Assembly (NCBI GenBank): GCA_035295745.1
Contig: DATGIL010000054.1
Coordinates: 1 to 64,000 of the forward strand
Length of the DNA: 64,000 bases
Direction of reading: 5' to 3'
Origin: JAIQFL01 sp035295745
GTDB taxonomy: Bacteria > Acidobacteriota > Terriglobia > Bryobacterales > Bryobacteraceae
Shown here one piece after another: positions 17,089 through 24,749 of this stretch; position 1 is the stretch's first letter, and the number at the start of each line of letters is the position of its first letter. The position numbers and the translations under genes are program-made. The notes under the pieces were generated by a model, which did no database searches, was not told the origin of the DNA, and saw only the letters and a program-made list of their open reading frames with translations.

Positions 17089-18228
17089 TCACACGCCTTT
17101 GTAGTTGAGAACCGGCCGCAGGGTGCGGGTTACTTTCACGAGCTCCTGTTGCGCTCGCAGCACGGCGCGAATGTCTTTGTACGCCGAAGGAGCCTCCTCA
17201 CGAAGTTCGCGAGAGAGACGGAAGTCGTACCAGACTCCCTCCATTTGCCGCCGGAGTTCCCGCTCGGAAACCTTGCCGGCGGCGGCGGACCGGCTCAGCG
17301 CCCGGCCCGCACCGTGGGCGCTGGAGCGGAGCGACGCTTCGTGTCCACGCCCATCCACATGAAAGCTGAGAGTGCCCATGGATCCCGGCAGAACACCGGG
17401 CTGGCCCGGTCCAGCCGGCATGGCGCCCTTTCGGTGCACCCAAAGTTCGCGGCCGCCGTGCGACTCGCGCGCAACGTGATTGTGGTCGGTGGTGATGGCT
17501 GTTTCCCAACAGAGACGCGCCCCCAGTGATTTAGACAGCACGCGCCCGACCTCTTCTGCCATCGCCTTGCGGGATGCATCGGCAAAGCTCCGGGCGTGCT
17601 CCAAGTCGTGCAGATAGGCGACGCCGGAATCGGACTGAGCTTCGAGCACGCGAAGCCCGAGGCCGACAGGTTGGGCGCCAGCCAAATGGTGGTTGTGGAT
17701 TGCCTGGCCGACGGCGCGCGACCCGCTGTGGACCATCAGCCAGAGCCGTCCCTCTTCGTCCGCCTGAAGCTCGATGAAGTGATTACCGCTGCCGAGCGTC
17801 GCGAACTCGATTGCGCCTTCCGTCCGGCGGACGGACTCGAGGCTGGTATCGCTGAGTGGCTCCTGAGTGAGACTGGCGGGCTGAGACACGAGCGTGCGGC
17901 GATTGCGGCGGCGCGGAGGTACCGCCTTGCCGAGACCGGACAGGACTTCGCCCGCGAGCCTGGGAACGGCGAGTGATGCGGCCTCCGCGTCGGTTGCGAC
18001 TGCCAACATGCCGCATCCGATGTCACCTCCCACAGCTTGCGGGTAGATGAGATTCGACGTGGCGATCACCGTGCCGATGCACACGCCGGCGGACAGGTGC
18101 ACGTCGGGCATTACCGCGATCTGCTGAATGTCCGGAGGGCGCCGGAGGCGCTCAATCGCCTCCGACACGTCGCGATCCATAGGATTTGCGAGCCACGCGC
18201 GTGTGGGTGCGAGCGATGATTCACTCAT
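17089..18228 (-). CDS. rtcB: RNA-splicing ligase RtcB
   Basis: 379 residues. Diagnostic motifs in order: MPDVHLSAGVCIGTV (about residue 39), VGGDIGCGM (about 66), GSGNHFIEL (about 146), VHSGSRAVG, TTDHNHVARE, HRKGAMPAG (about 275) and PGSMGTLSFHV. The His of HRKGA is the guanylylation site and the Asp/Cys/His set binds Mn2+. It joins 2',3'-cyclic-phosphate and 5'-OH RNA ends. The ATG at 18228 has AGGAGG upstream and lies inside the last codons of the RbfA-like gene (8-base overlap), so translation is coupled. No RtcA, archease or RtcR gene is adjacent. Confidence 0.93.
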   Translation of the reverse strand: MSESSLAPTRAWLANPMDRDVSEAIERLRRPPDIQQIAVMPDVHLSAGVCIGTVIATSNLIYPQAVGGDIGCGMLAVATDAEAASLAVPRLAGEVLSGLGKAVPPRRRNRRTLVSQPASLTQEPLSDTSLESVRRTEGAIEFATLGSGNHFIELQADEEGRLWLMVHSGSRAVGQAIHNHHLAGAQPVGLGLRVLEAQSDSGVAYLHDLEHARSFADASRKAMAEEVGRVLSKSLGARLCWETAITTDHNHVARESHGGRELWVHRKGAMPAGPGQPGVLPGSMGTLSFHVDGRGHEASLRSSAHGAGRALSRSAAAGKVSERELRRQMEGVWYDFRLSRELREEAPSAYKDIRAVLRAQQELVKVTRTLRPVLNYKGV

Positions 18229-18676
18229 CGGGTCCCGCCTCCTGACAGGCCGGAATGAACGACAATTCCGGGGCACGCTTCCTGGTGATCGCCATGGCCA
18301 CGTCCGCGCGGAGACGCGCCGAATCGCGACGAAGCGCGCTCAGGGCATCCGCGACGGAAAGACCTGCTGGAACGAATACATGCACTAACAGACGCCCGCA
18401 ATCCGGGGCCGGAGAGACGTCCTCAACGAACAGGCCGTTGAGGCTCTCCCCTATACTTCCATCTGCGAGCGCGAGGTTCAGGGCTCGTTGTACTTGCCGG
18501 CAGAACTGCCGTGTTTTGCGTTGCAAACGCGGATCGGCAGACCGGCGGTGGGACTCGCCTCCATAGAGAGCGTCGGCGAAGTCCGGATCAATGGACTGTG
18601 ATTCTGAAATACGACGATTTCGATACTTCAAACAAAATTCCCCTAATGCACGCGAGGTCAACCCGCGCACAGACAC
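18221..18676 (-). CDS. RbfA-like ribosome-binding factor
   Basis: 151 residues from a GTG at 18676 (no ATG available; the exact start is uncertain and the first 25 residues look weakly constrained). From about residue 50 on the protein follows the RbfA KH-like plan: RKTRQFCRQVQRALNLAL, then VEDVSPAPDCGRLLVHVFVP, an ALSALRRDSARLRADVA helix and a closing RKRAPELSFIP. RbfA matures the 16S rRNA 5' end on the small subunit. It is not in the usual nusA-infB-rbfA-truB setting but overlaps rtcB, which suggests a second, specialised copy. Confidence 0.6.
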   Translation of the reverse strand: MSVRGLTSRALGEFCLKYRNRRISESQSIDPDFADALYGGESHRRSADPRLQRKTRQFCRQVQRALNLALADGSIGESLNGLFVEDVSPAPDCGRLLVHVFVPAGLSVADALSALRRDSARLRADVAMAITRKRAPELSFIPACQEAGPDE

Positions 18677-19027
18677 ACTGCGGCTTTCAGGTTGTTTGTG
18701 TTGAACGATGGGCGCGAGCCTGACCGGCCCGTGCGGTTACGCGGCGGGGAGCAGGCTCGACGGCATCGGGTAATGGGCAATAGGGGACATTGGCATTTCC
18801 TCCGCTTTCGTCGAGTTTCCGGATGGCGCGAAGCGTCACGAGCCCGCACCGTCCCGGAACTACATTGTCGCCCGCCCGGTGCTCCGCCCGCAAGTTGTGC
18901 TTGGGTGGCAGCTTTCTGACAGGCAGACTTGGTGGACACACGAAAAGCGTCGAGAGGAGTCTCGACGCGGCAAACAGGAGTGTTTGCGCCACGTCTTTCG
19001 TGCGGTCACGGGTTGTGATACATTCAT
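18677..19027 (+). repeat. Intergenic spacer with double-hairpin repeat, copy 2
   Basis: No gene is supported. The 22-bp palindrome (arms GCGTCGAGA and TCTCGACGC, here with loop GGAG) is at 18947-18968. It is followed directly by a second perfect hairpin with arms GCAAACA and TGTTTGC and loop GGAG. The element ends about 40 bp upstream of the PadR start. Nothing else is recognised in the upstream 250 bases, which lie between divergent genes and must hold both promoters. Confidence 0.75.
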
Positions 19028-19387
19028 ATGGCATACCCATATATGGAACCAAAGTCCGATGTCTGGCAGGGCACGTTGGCACTGATGGTGTTAAAGACTC
19101 TGGAAACTCTGGGCCCAATGCACGGCTACGGCATCGCACGGCGCATTGAACATACGAGCGGAGACCGGCTCTTATTGAACTACGGCACTCTTTACCCCGC
19201 GCTGCTGAAGTTGGAGCAGGAGGGGTACATCGCTTCGACGTGGGGCGTGTCGTCAAACAACCGGAAGGCGAAGTTCTACGCGCTGACCCGTGCCGGCCAG
19301 AAACAGCTCGCCAAAGAAGCGCGGCAGTGGGAAGAGACCAAAGATATCATCTCGCGCTTCTTCCTGCCGGAAGGCGGGACCTCATGA
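19028..19387 (+). CDS. PadR-family transcriptional regulator
   Basis: 119 residues. The winged-helix pattern SDVWQGTLALMVLKTLETLG then MHGYGIARRIE and LNYGTLYPALLKLEQEGYI is typical of acidobacterial PadR proteins paired with ADOP permeases. The start is probably the ATG at 19043 (MEPKSDVWQG), since family members begin there; the ATG at 19028 adds five residues. CATATGGCATACCCATATAT across the starts is a candidate dyad for autoregulation. It overlaps the transporter gene by ATGA. Confidence 0.88.
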   Translation: MAYPYMEPKSDVWQGTLALMVLKTLETLGPMHGYGIARRIEHTSGDRLLLNYGTLYPALLKLEQEGYIASTWGVSSNNRKAKFYALTRAGQKQLAKEARQWEETKDIISRFFLPEGGTS

Positions 19388-22029
19388 GGAAACTGCGAGC
19401 GGCACTGGTCCGGTTGTTGGGATCCATTCGGAAATCGCAGCGGGAACGCGAGATGGCGGATGAGTTCGAATCCCATCTGCAGATGCATGTGGAAGACAAT
19501 CTGCGCGCCGGAATGCCGCCTGACGAAGCACGCCGCGCCGCAGTCCTCAAATTCGGCGGCGTGGAATTCGCCAAGGAGGCAGTACGAGATATGTCGACAA
19601 CCATGTGGCTCGAGATCACGCTTCGCGACGTGCAATATGCTCTGCGCGGCCTGATTCGGAATCCAGGATTCGCGCTCACCGCAATTGTCTCCCTGATGTT
19701 GGGTATCGGCGCCAGCCTGGCAATCTTTGCGGTGACCGACGGCCTGCTTCTGCGTCCATTTCCGTTTCGCGAGCCCGACCGCGTGGTGATGGTGTGGGAA
19801 CGTCATCTGAAAGCAGGAGGGTCAGATTACAACGTAATCTCGCCCGCGAATTTCCGCGATTGGAAAGCGCAAAATGACGTGTTCGAGAGCCTGTCAGCCT
19901 TTGGCGACGGGCGCGCCGTATTGAGCGACGGAGATCGCGTCGAAGAACTGCACAATCGCTTTGCCAGCGCCGATCTTTTACCCATGCTTGGCGTGCAACC
20001 ATTCCGCGGCCGCTTTTACACCGCGCAGGAAGATCTGCCAACCGGGCCAAACGTGATGGTGATCAGCTATCGCCTATGGCAGAGCTGGTTCGGTGGTGAC
20101 GAAGGAGTGATCGGACGCAAGGTGCAATTGCGATCGCAGCCGGCCACGATCATCGGGGTGCTGCCGCCTCAGTTTTTCTTTCGGGACCGTCAGATCGACA
20201 TCTGGGAGCCGATTGGTTTCGACCCCGCGCGAGATTATCGCGCCAATGCGGGGCGCTATCCGTCCGCCGTGGCGCGCTTGAAACCCGGTGTCACACTGGG
20301 CCGCGCGCAGGCCGAGATGACCGCGATCGCGAGCCGCCTGGAAGCGCAGTATCCCGCGTTCAATAAGAACTGGACCGTAAACCTCGAGCCGCTTCGCGAC
20401 TCGATGGTCCGCGAAGTGAAAACCTCGCTCCAGGTTCTGCTGGGTGCAGTTTCACTTCTGTTGCTGGTGGCCTGTGCGAATGTCGCCAATCTGCTGTTGG
20501 CACGTTGCACGGCGCGCAGGCGCGAACTGGCGGTGCGTATGGCCATCGGAGCCGGACGCCGAAGAGTGATCCGCCAACTGATCACGGAAAGCGCGGTCCT
20601 CTCGCTGGCAGGCGGCATATTGGGCCTGGCGTTTGCACGGGTCGCCGTCCAGGGACTGCTGGCATTGGCGCCCGAGGACCTGGCCGTCAATGCCGTGATT
20701 TCGGTGGATTGGCGTGTCACTTTGATGGCGCTGGCCCTCTCCGCATTCACCGGGCTGATCTTCGGACTGGCGCCGTCGTTGATTGCATCGCGGGATGGGT
20801 TGTCAAATGGACTGCGAGACGCTGCGCGCTCTTCGGTGGGCGGGGGATTTCGGGCCCGGTCGGTATTGGTGGCCGCGGAAGTCGCGCTTTCGATGGTGCT
20901 GCTGGCGGGTGCGGGATTGCTCTTCCGGAGCATGGTGGGATTGCAGGGCGTGGATGCCGGGCTCGATCCGCGCGGAGTCGTGACCTTCCGCCTCTCACTG
21001 CCGGTTGCACGGTTCTCCGATGGTGCGCGGCGCACCCAATTCTTCACCCGCGCCCTCGATGAGATCCGCGCCCTGCCGGGGGTTCGCTCCGCGAGCGCTG
21101 TGAGCTTTCTTCCCTTCAACGGGATGGTGGCGGGAACTGGGGTAAAGATTGGAGGGCGGCCGGCGCCGGGGCCGGGTGAGGAACTCGATGCAAATATCCG
21201 GACGGTGATGCCGGGTTATTTCCAAACCATGGGCATACCGATCCGCCGGGGCCGCGACTTCGAGCCTTTCGATAACACGTCCGATTCGCCTTATCGCTTC
21301 ATCGTCAATGAGACTTTCGTTCGCCGCTATCTGCCCGGCGAGGAACCGCTCGGAAAATCGATCAGCGCCGAGATGGATTCCAAGAATCCCTTTGGCGAAA
21401 TCGTCGGTGTGGCCGGAGACGTTAAAGAAGGCGCCCTCGACAAAGAGCCCAAGCCGACCGTGTACTACATCCATGCGCACCTGGCCTACAGCGGTCTCGT
21501 CTTCGTGGTGCGAACGGCGGGCGACCCGCTAGCCATCGCCGAGCCGGTGCGACGCATCATCCGCTCGCTCGATTCCGCCTTGCCGGTCGCAGACATCCGC
21601 ACCATGGACACGATCGTTTCGGAGACGTTCTCGCGCCAGCGCTTCAGTGCCCTGCTCCTGATTGCGTTCTCCGCGGTGTCGCTGTTGCTCGCGAGCGTCG
21701 GAATCTACGGTGTGCTGGCGTATTCGGTCACGGAGCGCACTCGCGAAATTGGAGTACGCATGGCGTTGGGTGCGGAGCCGGGCCGCATCGTGGGCCTGGT
21801 CATCGGCGGCGCGGCCTCGATCGTGCTTCCGGGAATCGCAGCGGGAATCGCAGGCGCATTCGCGCTGACTACTCTTTTGCGGGGGCTGCTTTTCGGAGTC
21901 ACGCCACATGATCTGCCGACGTTCCTGATTGCATGTTTGGTACTGGCGGCGGTCGCGTTGGCCGCGGCCTACCTGCCGGCACGGCGTGCTTCGCGGCTGC
22001 TCCCGGTCGACGCACTGCGGATGGAATAG
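19384..22029 (+). CDS. ADOP-type ABC transporter permease (MacB/FtsX fold)
   Basis: 881 residues from the ATG overlapping the PadR stop. A soluble N-terminal segment of the acidobacterial kind (MADEFESHLQMHVEDNLRAGM, about residues 22-60) precedes two complete MacB-like halves: helix at about 90-115, a periplasmic domain, FtsX block 1 (LLVACANVANLLLARCTARR, about 360), then a linker, a second periplasmic domain and FtsX block 2 (LLASVGIYGVLAYSVTERTREIG, about 765). The duplicated permease without its own ATPase gene is the hallmark of this group. Probable roles are export or lipid/lipoprotein transport, controlled by PadR. Confidence 0.9.
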   Translation: MRKLRAALVRLLGSIRKSQREREMADEFESHLQMHVEDNLRAGMPPDEARRAAVLKFGGVEFAKEAVRDMSTTMWLEITLRDVQYALRGLIRNPGFALTAIVSLMLGIGASLAIFAVTDGLLLRPFPFREPDRVVMVWERHLKAGGSDYNVISPANFRDWKAQNDVFESLSAFGDGRAVLSDGDRVEELHNRFASADLLPMLGVQPFRGRFYTAQEDLPTGPNVMVISYRLWQSWFGGDEGVIGRKVQLRSQPATIIGVLPPQFFFRDRQIDIWEPIGFDPARDYRANAGRYPSAVARLKPGVTLGRAQAEMTAIASRLEAQYPAFNKNWTVNLEPLRDSMVREVKTSLQVLLGAVSLLLLVACANVANLLLARCTARRRELAVRMAIGAGRRRVIRQLITESAVLSLAGGILGLAFARVAVQGLLALAPEDLAVNAVISVDWRVTLMALALSAFTGLIFGLAPSLIASRDGLSNGLRDAARSSVGGGFRARSVLVAAEVALSMVLLAGAGLLFRSMVGLQGVDAGLDPRGVVTFRLSLPVARFSDGARRTQFFTRALDEIRALPGVRSASAVSFLPFNGMVAGTGVKIGGRPAPGPGEELDANIRTVMPGYFQTMGIPIRRGRDFEPFDNTSDSPYRFIVNETFVRRYLPGEEPLGKSISAEMDSKNPFGEIVGVAGDVKEGALDKEPKPTVYYIHAHLAYSGLVFVVRTAGDPLAIAEPVRRIIRSLDSALPVADIRTMDTIVSETFSRQRFSALLLIAFSAVSLLLASVGIYGVLAYSVTERTREIGVRMALGAEPGRIVGLVIGGAASIVLPGIAAGIAGAFALTTLLRGLLFGVTPHDLPTFLIACLVLAAVALAAAYLPARRASRLLPVDALRME

Positions 22030-22195
22030 GGCCGGGCACTGGCACAGGAAATCCGCCTGAGTGTCACAAACCCAGCTGCATGGTCAGATTTAGTGAACGC
22101 GCGAAAAAGCGTCGAGAAGAGTCTCGACGCGGCAAACAGGAGTGTTTGCGCCACGGCCGCAGAGCTGACGATACATGCGATACCATGCGATTTTC
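22030..22195 (+). repeat. Double-hairpin repeat, copy 3
   Basis: Palindrome at 22109-22130 with arms GCGTCGAGA and TCTCGACGC and loop AGAG, followed by the perfect GCAAACA-GGAG-TGTTTGC hairpin ending near 22150. Identical in layout to copy 2 and, as there, placed 40-90 bp before a start codon in the same orientation as the gene. Confidence 0.75.
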
Positions 22196-23161
22196 ATGAA
22201 CTATCGCAAACTCGGCAAAACCAATTTTGAAGTCAGCGAAATCGGCTACGGCGCCTGGGGCATCGGCGGCAAGCAGTGGCTGGGCGGCAGCGACGACGAG
22301 TCACTGCTCGCGTTGCAGCGCGCCATCGAGCTCGGTGTCAACCTCATCGACACCGCTCTGGCTTATGGCGACGGGCACAGTGAGGAACTGGTGGGCCAGA
22401 TCGTCCGTGGGTCCGGGACGCGAATCTACGTAGCCACGAAAGTGCCGCCCAGAAATCGCATCTGGCCCGCGAAACCCGGCGTAAGCATTGCCGAGGTTTT
22501 CCCCTACGACTACATCGTCAATTCCGCGGAGCAAAGCCTGCGCAATCTGGGGCTGGATGCCATCGACCTGCTGCAACTGCATGTGTGGAATCCGGAGTGG
22601 GTCGAGCGGGAAGAGTGGCGCAACGCATTCGATCATCTGAAGCAATCCGGCAAGGTGCGGGCGGTTGGAATCTCGCTCTCCGATCACGATCCCGATTCCG
22701 GGCTCTCGGCGATTCGCACCGGGCTCATCGATACGGTGCAGGTGATCTACAACATCTTCGATCAGTTACCCGAGAATCAGCTTTTGCCGCTCTGCCTCGA
22801 ACAGAATATCGGTGTTTTGGCGCGAGTTCCTCTGGATGAAGGCGGCCTTTCCGGCAAACTCGACGAGCACACCAAATTTCCAACCGGCGATTTCCGGGAG
22901 TGGTACTTCCGCGGCAATCGCAAGAAGCAGGTGGTGGACCACGTCAACCAGTTGCTCCACGACTTGGGCAAGGATGTCGATCTGCCGTCGGTGGCATTGC
23001 GGTTCTGCCTGTCGCATCCCGCCGTCTCGACTGTCATTCCCGGCATGCGAACGCGCCATCACGCGGAATCGAACGCCAATGCCTCGGTTTTGGGGGTTCT
23101 GCCGCCAGAGACGCTGGCAATTTTGAAACGCCACGGCTGGGATCGAAACTTCTATAATTGA
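22196..23161 (+). CDS. Aldo/keto reductase
   Basis: 321 residues from the ATG at 22196 (MNYRKLGKTNFEVSEIGYG, the usual family opening; an in-frame upstream ATG adds seven residues). The TIM-barrel catalytic set is visible: Asp in LIDTALAYGDGHSEE, Tyr of AYG, Lys in ATKVPP and His in LQLHVWN. The NADP-binding C-terminal stretch is HPAVSTVIPGMRTRHHAESN. It reduces carbonyls or oxidises sugars with NAD(P)H. Its stop overlaps the TTG start of the following amidohydrolase. Confidence 0.9.
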   Translation: MNYRKLGKTNFEVSEIGYGAWGIGGKQWLGGSDDESLLALQRAIELGVNLIDTALAYGDGHSEELVGQIVRGSGTRIYVATKVPPRNRIWPAKPGVSIAEVFPYDYIVNSAEQSLRNLGLDAIDLLQLHVWNPEWVEREEWRNAFDHLKQSGKVRAVGISLSDHDPDSGLSAIRTGLIDTVQVIYNIFDQLPENQLLPLCLEQNIGVLARVPLDEGGLSGKLDEHTKFPTGDFREWYFRGNRKKQVVDHVNQLLHDLGKDVDLPSVALRFCLSHPAVSTVIPGMRTRHHAESNANASVLGVLPPETLAILKRHGWDRNFYN

Positions 23162-24582
23162 TCCCTGTGACATCGAAGCTTCTGTTGAGTCTCGCGCTGG
23201 CCGCTACGGCCTTCGCCCAGGGCCGCTTCAACCCGGGCGTGAAACCATTCGTCACCGTCGACGCGCCGGTGGTCGCGCTGCTGCACGTTCGCGTCATCGA
23301 CGGCACCGGCGCCGCCCCTCGCGAAGATCAGACGATCGTCATCGATCACGGCAGGATTGCCGCGGTGGGGCCCGCCGCGTCGACGATTGCGCCAGCAGGG
23401 GCACAGACACTCGACCTGAGCGGACAGACGGTGATTCCCGGGCTCGTGGGAATGCACGAACACCTGTTCTACCCGTCGGGAGCGGGCATCCCGATGTACA
23501 ACGAGCAGGCGTTCAGCTTCCCGCGACTCTATCTGGCAACGGGCGTTACCACTGCGCGTACGGCCGGTAGCCTGGAGCCTTATACCGATCTGAACATGAA
23601 GCGCCTGATCGATGCCGGCCGCATGCCAGGTCCGAAAATGCACATCACCGGTCCTTACCTGGAAGGCGCCGGGAGCATCGCGGGACCGCAGATGCACGAG
23701 CTGAGCGGTCCCGACGACGCGGTTCGCACCGTGGAGTATTGGGTCGCGGAAGGCGCAACGTCGTTCAAGGCGTACATGAACATCACCCGCGCCGAGTTGA
23801 AGGCTGCGGTGGATGCCGCTCACCAGCACGGCATCAAAGTCACGGGCCACCTTTGTTCCATCGGATTCCGGGAAGCTGCCGCGCTTGGCATTGACAATCT
23901 GGAGCACGGCCTGCTGGTTGACACCGAATTTCATCCGGGCAAACAGCCGGACGCCTGTCCGGCACAAGCCGTCACCCGCAGGGAACTCGCAGGTCTCGAC
24001 ATTACCGGTGCCCCTGTCCGCGAAATGATTGCCGATCTGGTGAAGCACAACGTTGCGATCACTTCGACGCTCGCGGTGTTCGAAGCGTTCGATGGAGGCC
24101 GGCCGCCGATCGAGCAGCGATTCCTGGACGCTCTGACGCCTGAGGCGCAGGTGAGCTACCTCAGCTCGCGAGCACGGGCGCAAGCGGGCTCGTTCCTGCC
24201 GATGCTGAAAAAGGAGCTGGAATTCGAATATGCATTTGTAAAAGCTGGCGGACTGCTGATCGCCGGAGCCGACCCTACAGGCAACGGCGGAGCACTGGCA
24301 GGATTCGCCGATCAGCGCAATATCGAGTTGCTGGTGGAAGGCGGATTCACCCCGGTGGAAGCGATTCAGATCGCCACCTTCAATGGCGCCAGGTATTTAG
24401 GGGAGACAGAGCACATTGGTTCGATCGCTGCCGGGAAGCAGGCCGATCTGGTTGTGATCGATGGCAATCCCGCTGCGCGGATCGCCGACATTCAGAAGGT
24501 GAAGCTGGTCTTCAAGGACGGGGCCGGCTACGATCCGGCCAAGCTGCTGGATTCCATACGGGGTTCTGTCGCGTTACATTAG
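23158..24582 (+). CDS. Exported imidazolonepropionase/prolidase-like amidohydrolase
   Basis: 474 residues from TTG 23158, which overlaps the previous stop; GTG 23167 is an alternative and gives the cleaner signal peptide (SKLLLSLALAATAFAQ). Metal site: GLVGMHEHLFYP (HxH, about residue 98), FKAYMNI with the Lys of the carbamate type (about 205), GHL (about 230), NLEHGL, and LIAGADPTGNGG with the catalytic Asp near residue 380. C-terminal TFNGARYLG and IAAGKQADLVVIDGNP close the barrel, typical of periplasmic dipeptidase/amidohydrolase enzymes. Substrate unknown. Confidence 0.82.
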   Translation: MIPVTSKLLLSLALAATAFAQGRFNPGVKPFVTVDAPVVALLHVRVIDGTGAAPREDQTIVIDHGRIAAVGPAASTIAPAGAQTLDLSGQTVIPGLVGMHEHLFYPSGAGIPMYNEQAFSFPRLYLATGVTTARTAGSLEPYTDLNMKRLIDAGRMPGPKMHITGPYLEGAGSIAGPQMHELSGPDDAVRTVEYWVAEGATSFKAYMNITRAELKAAVDAAHQHGIKVTGHLCSIGFREAAALGIDNLEHGLLVDTEFHPGKQPDACPAQAVTRRELAGLDITGAPVREMIADLVKHNVAITSTLAVFEAFDGGRPPIEQRFLDALTPEAQVSYLSSRARAQAGSFLPMLKKELEFEYAFVKAGGLLIAGADPTGNGGALAGFADQRNIELLVEGGFTPVEAIQIATFNGARYLGETEHIGSIAAGKQADLVVIDGNPAARIADIQKVKLVFKDGAGYDPAKLLDSIRGSVALH

Positions 24583-24630
24583 GGCCCGAAAGTACCAGCC
24601 GAATGTTACCTAAAAAACCTCGGAGCGGGG

Positions 24631-24658
24631 GTGCAACTGGCCGCAATTGCGTTATACT
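24631..24658 (+). promoter_or_regulatory. Possible sigma-70-like promoter of the TonB receptor gene
   Basis: GTGCAA (24631-24636), a 16-base gap and TATACT (24653-24658). The -10 is good but the -35 is weak. It would leave a leader of about 85 bases ending in GAGGAG before the ATG at 24750. Confidence 0.35.
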
Positions 24659-24749
24659 CACGTCTATCCGTTCGTTCAATTCAGGGTCTTAATGGCTTCA
24701 CAAAACCGTAATCGTAAGACTGTTATTCTTTTGCAGTTGAGGAGAGTCA

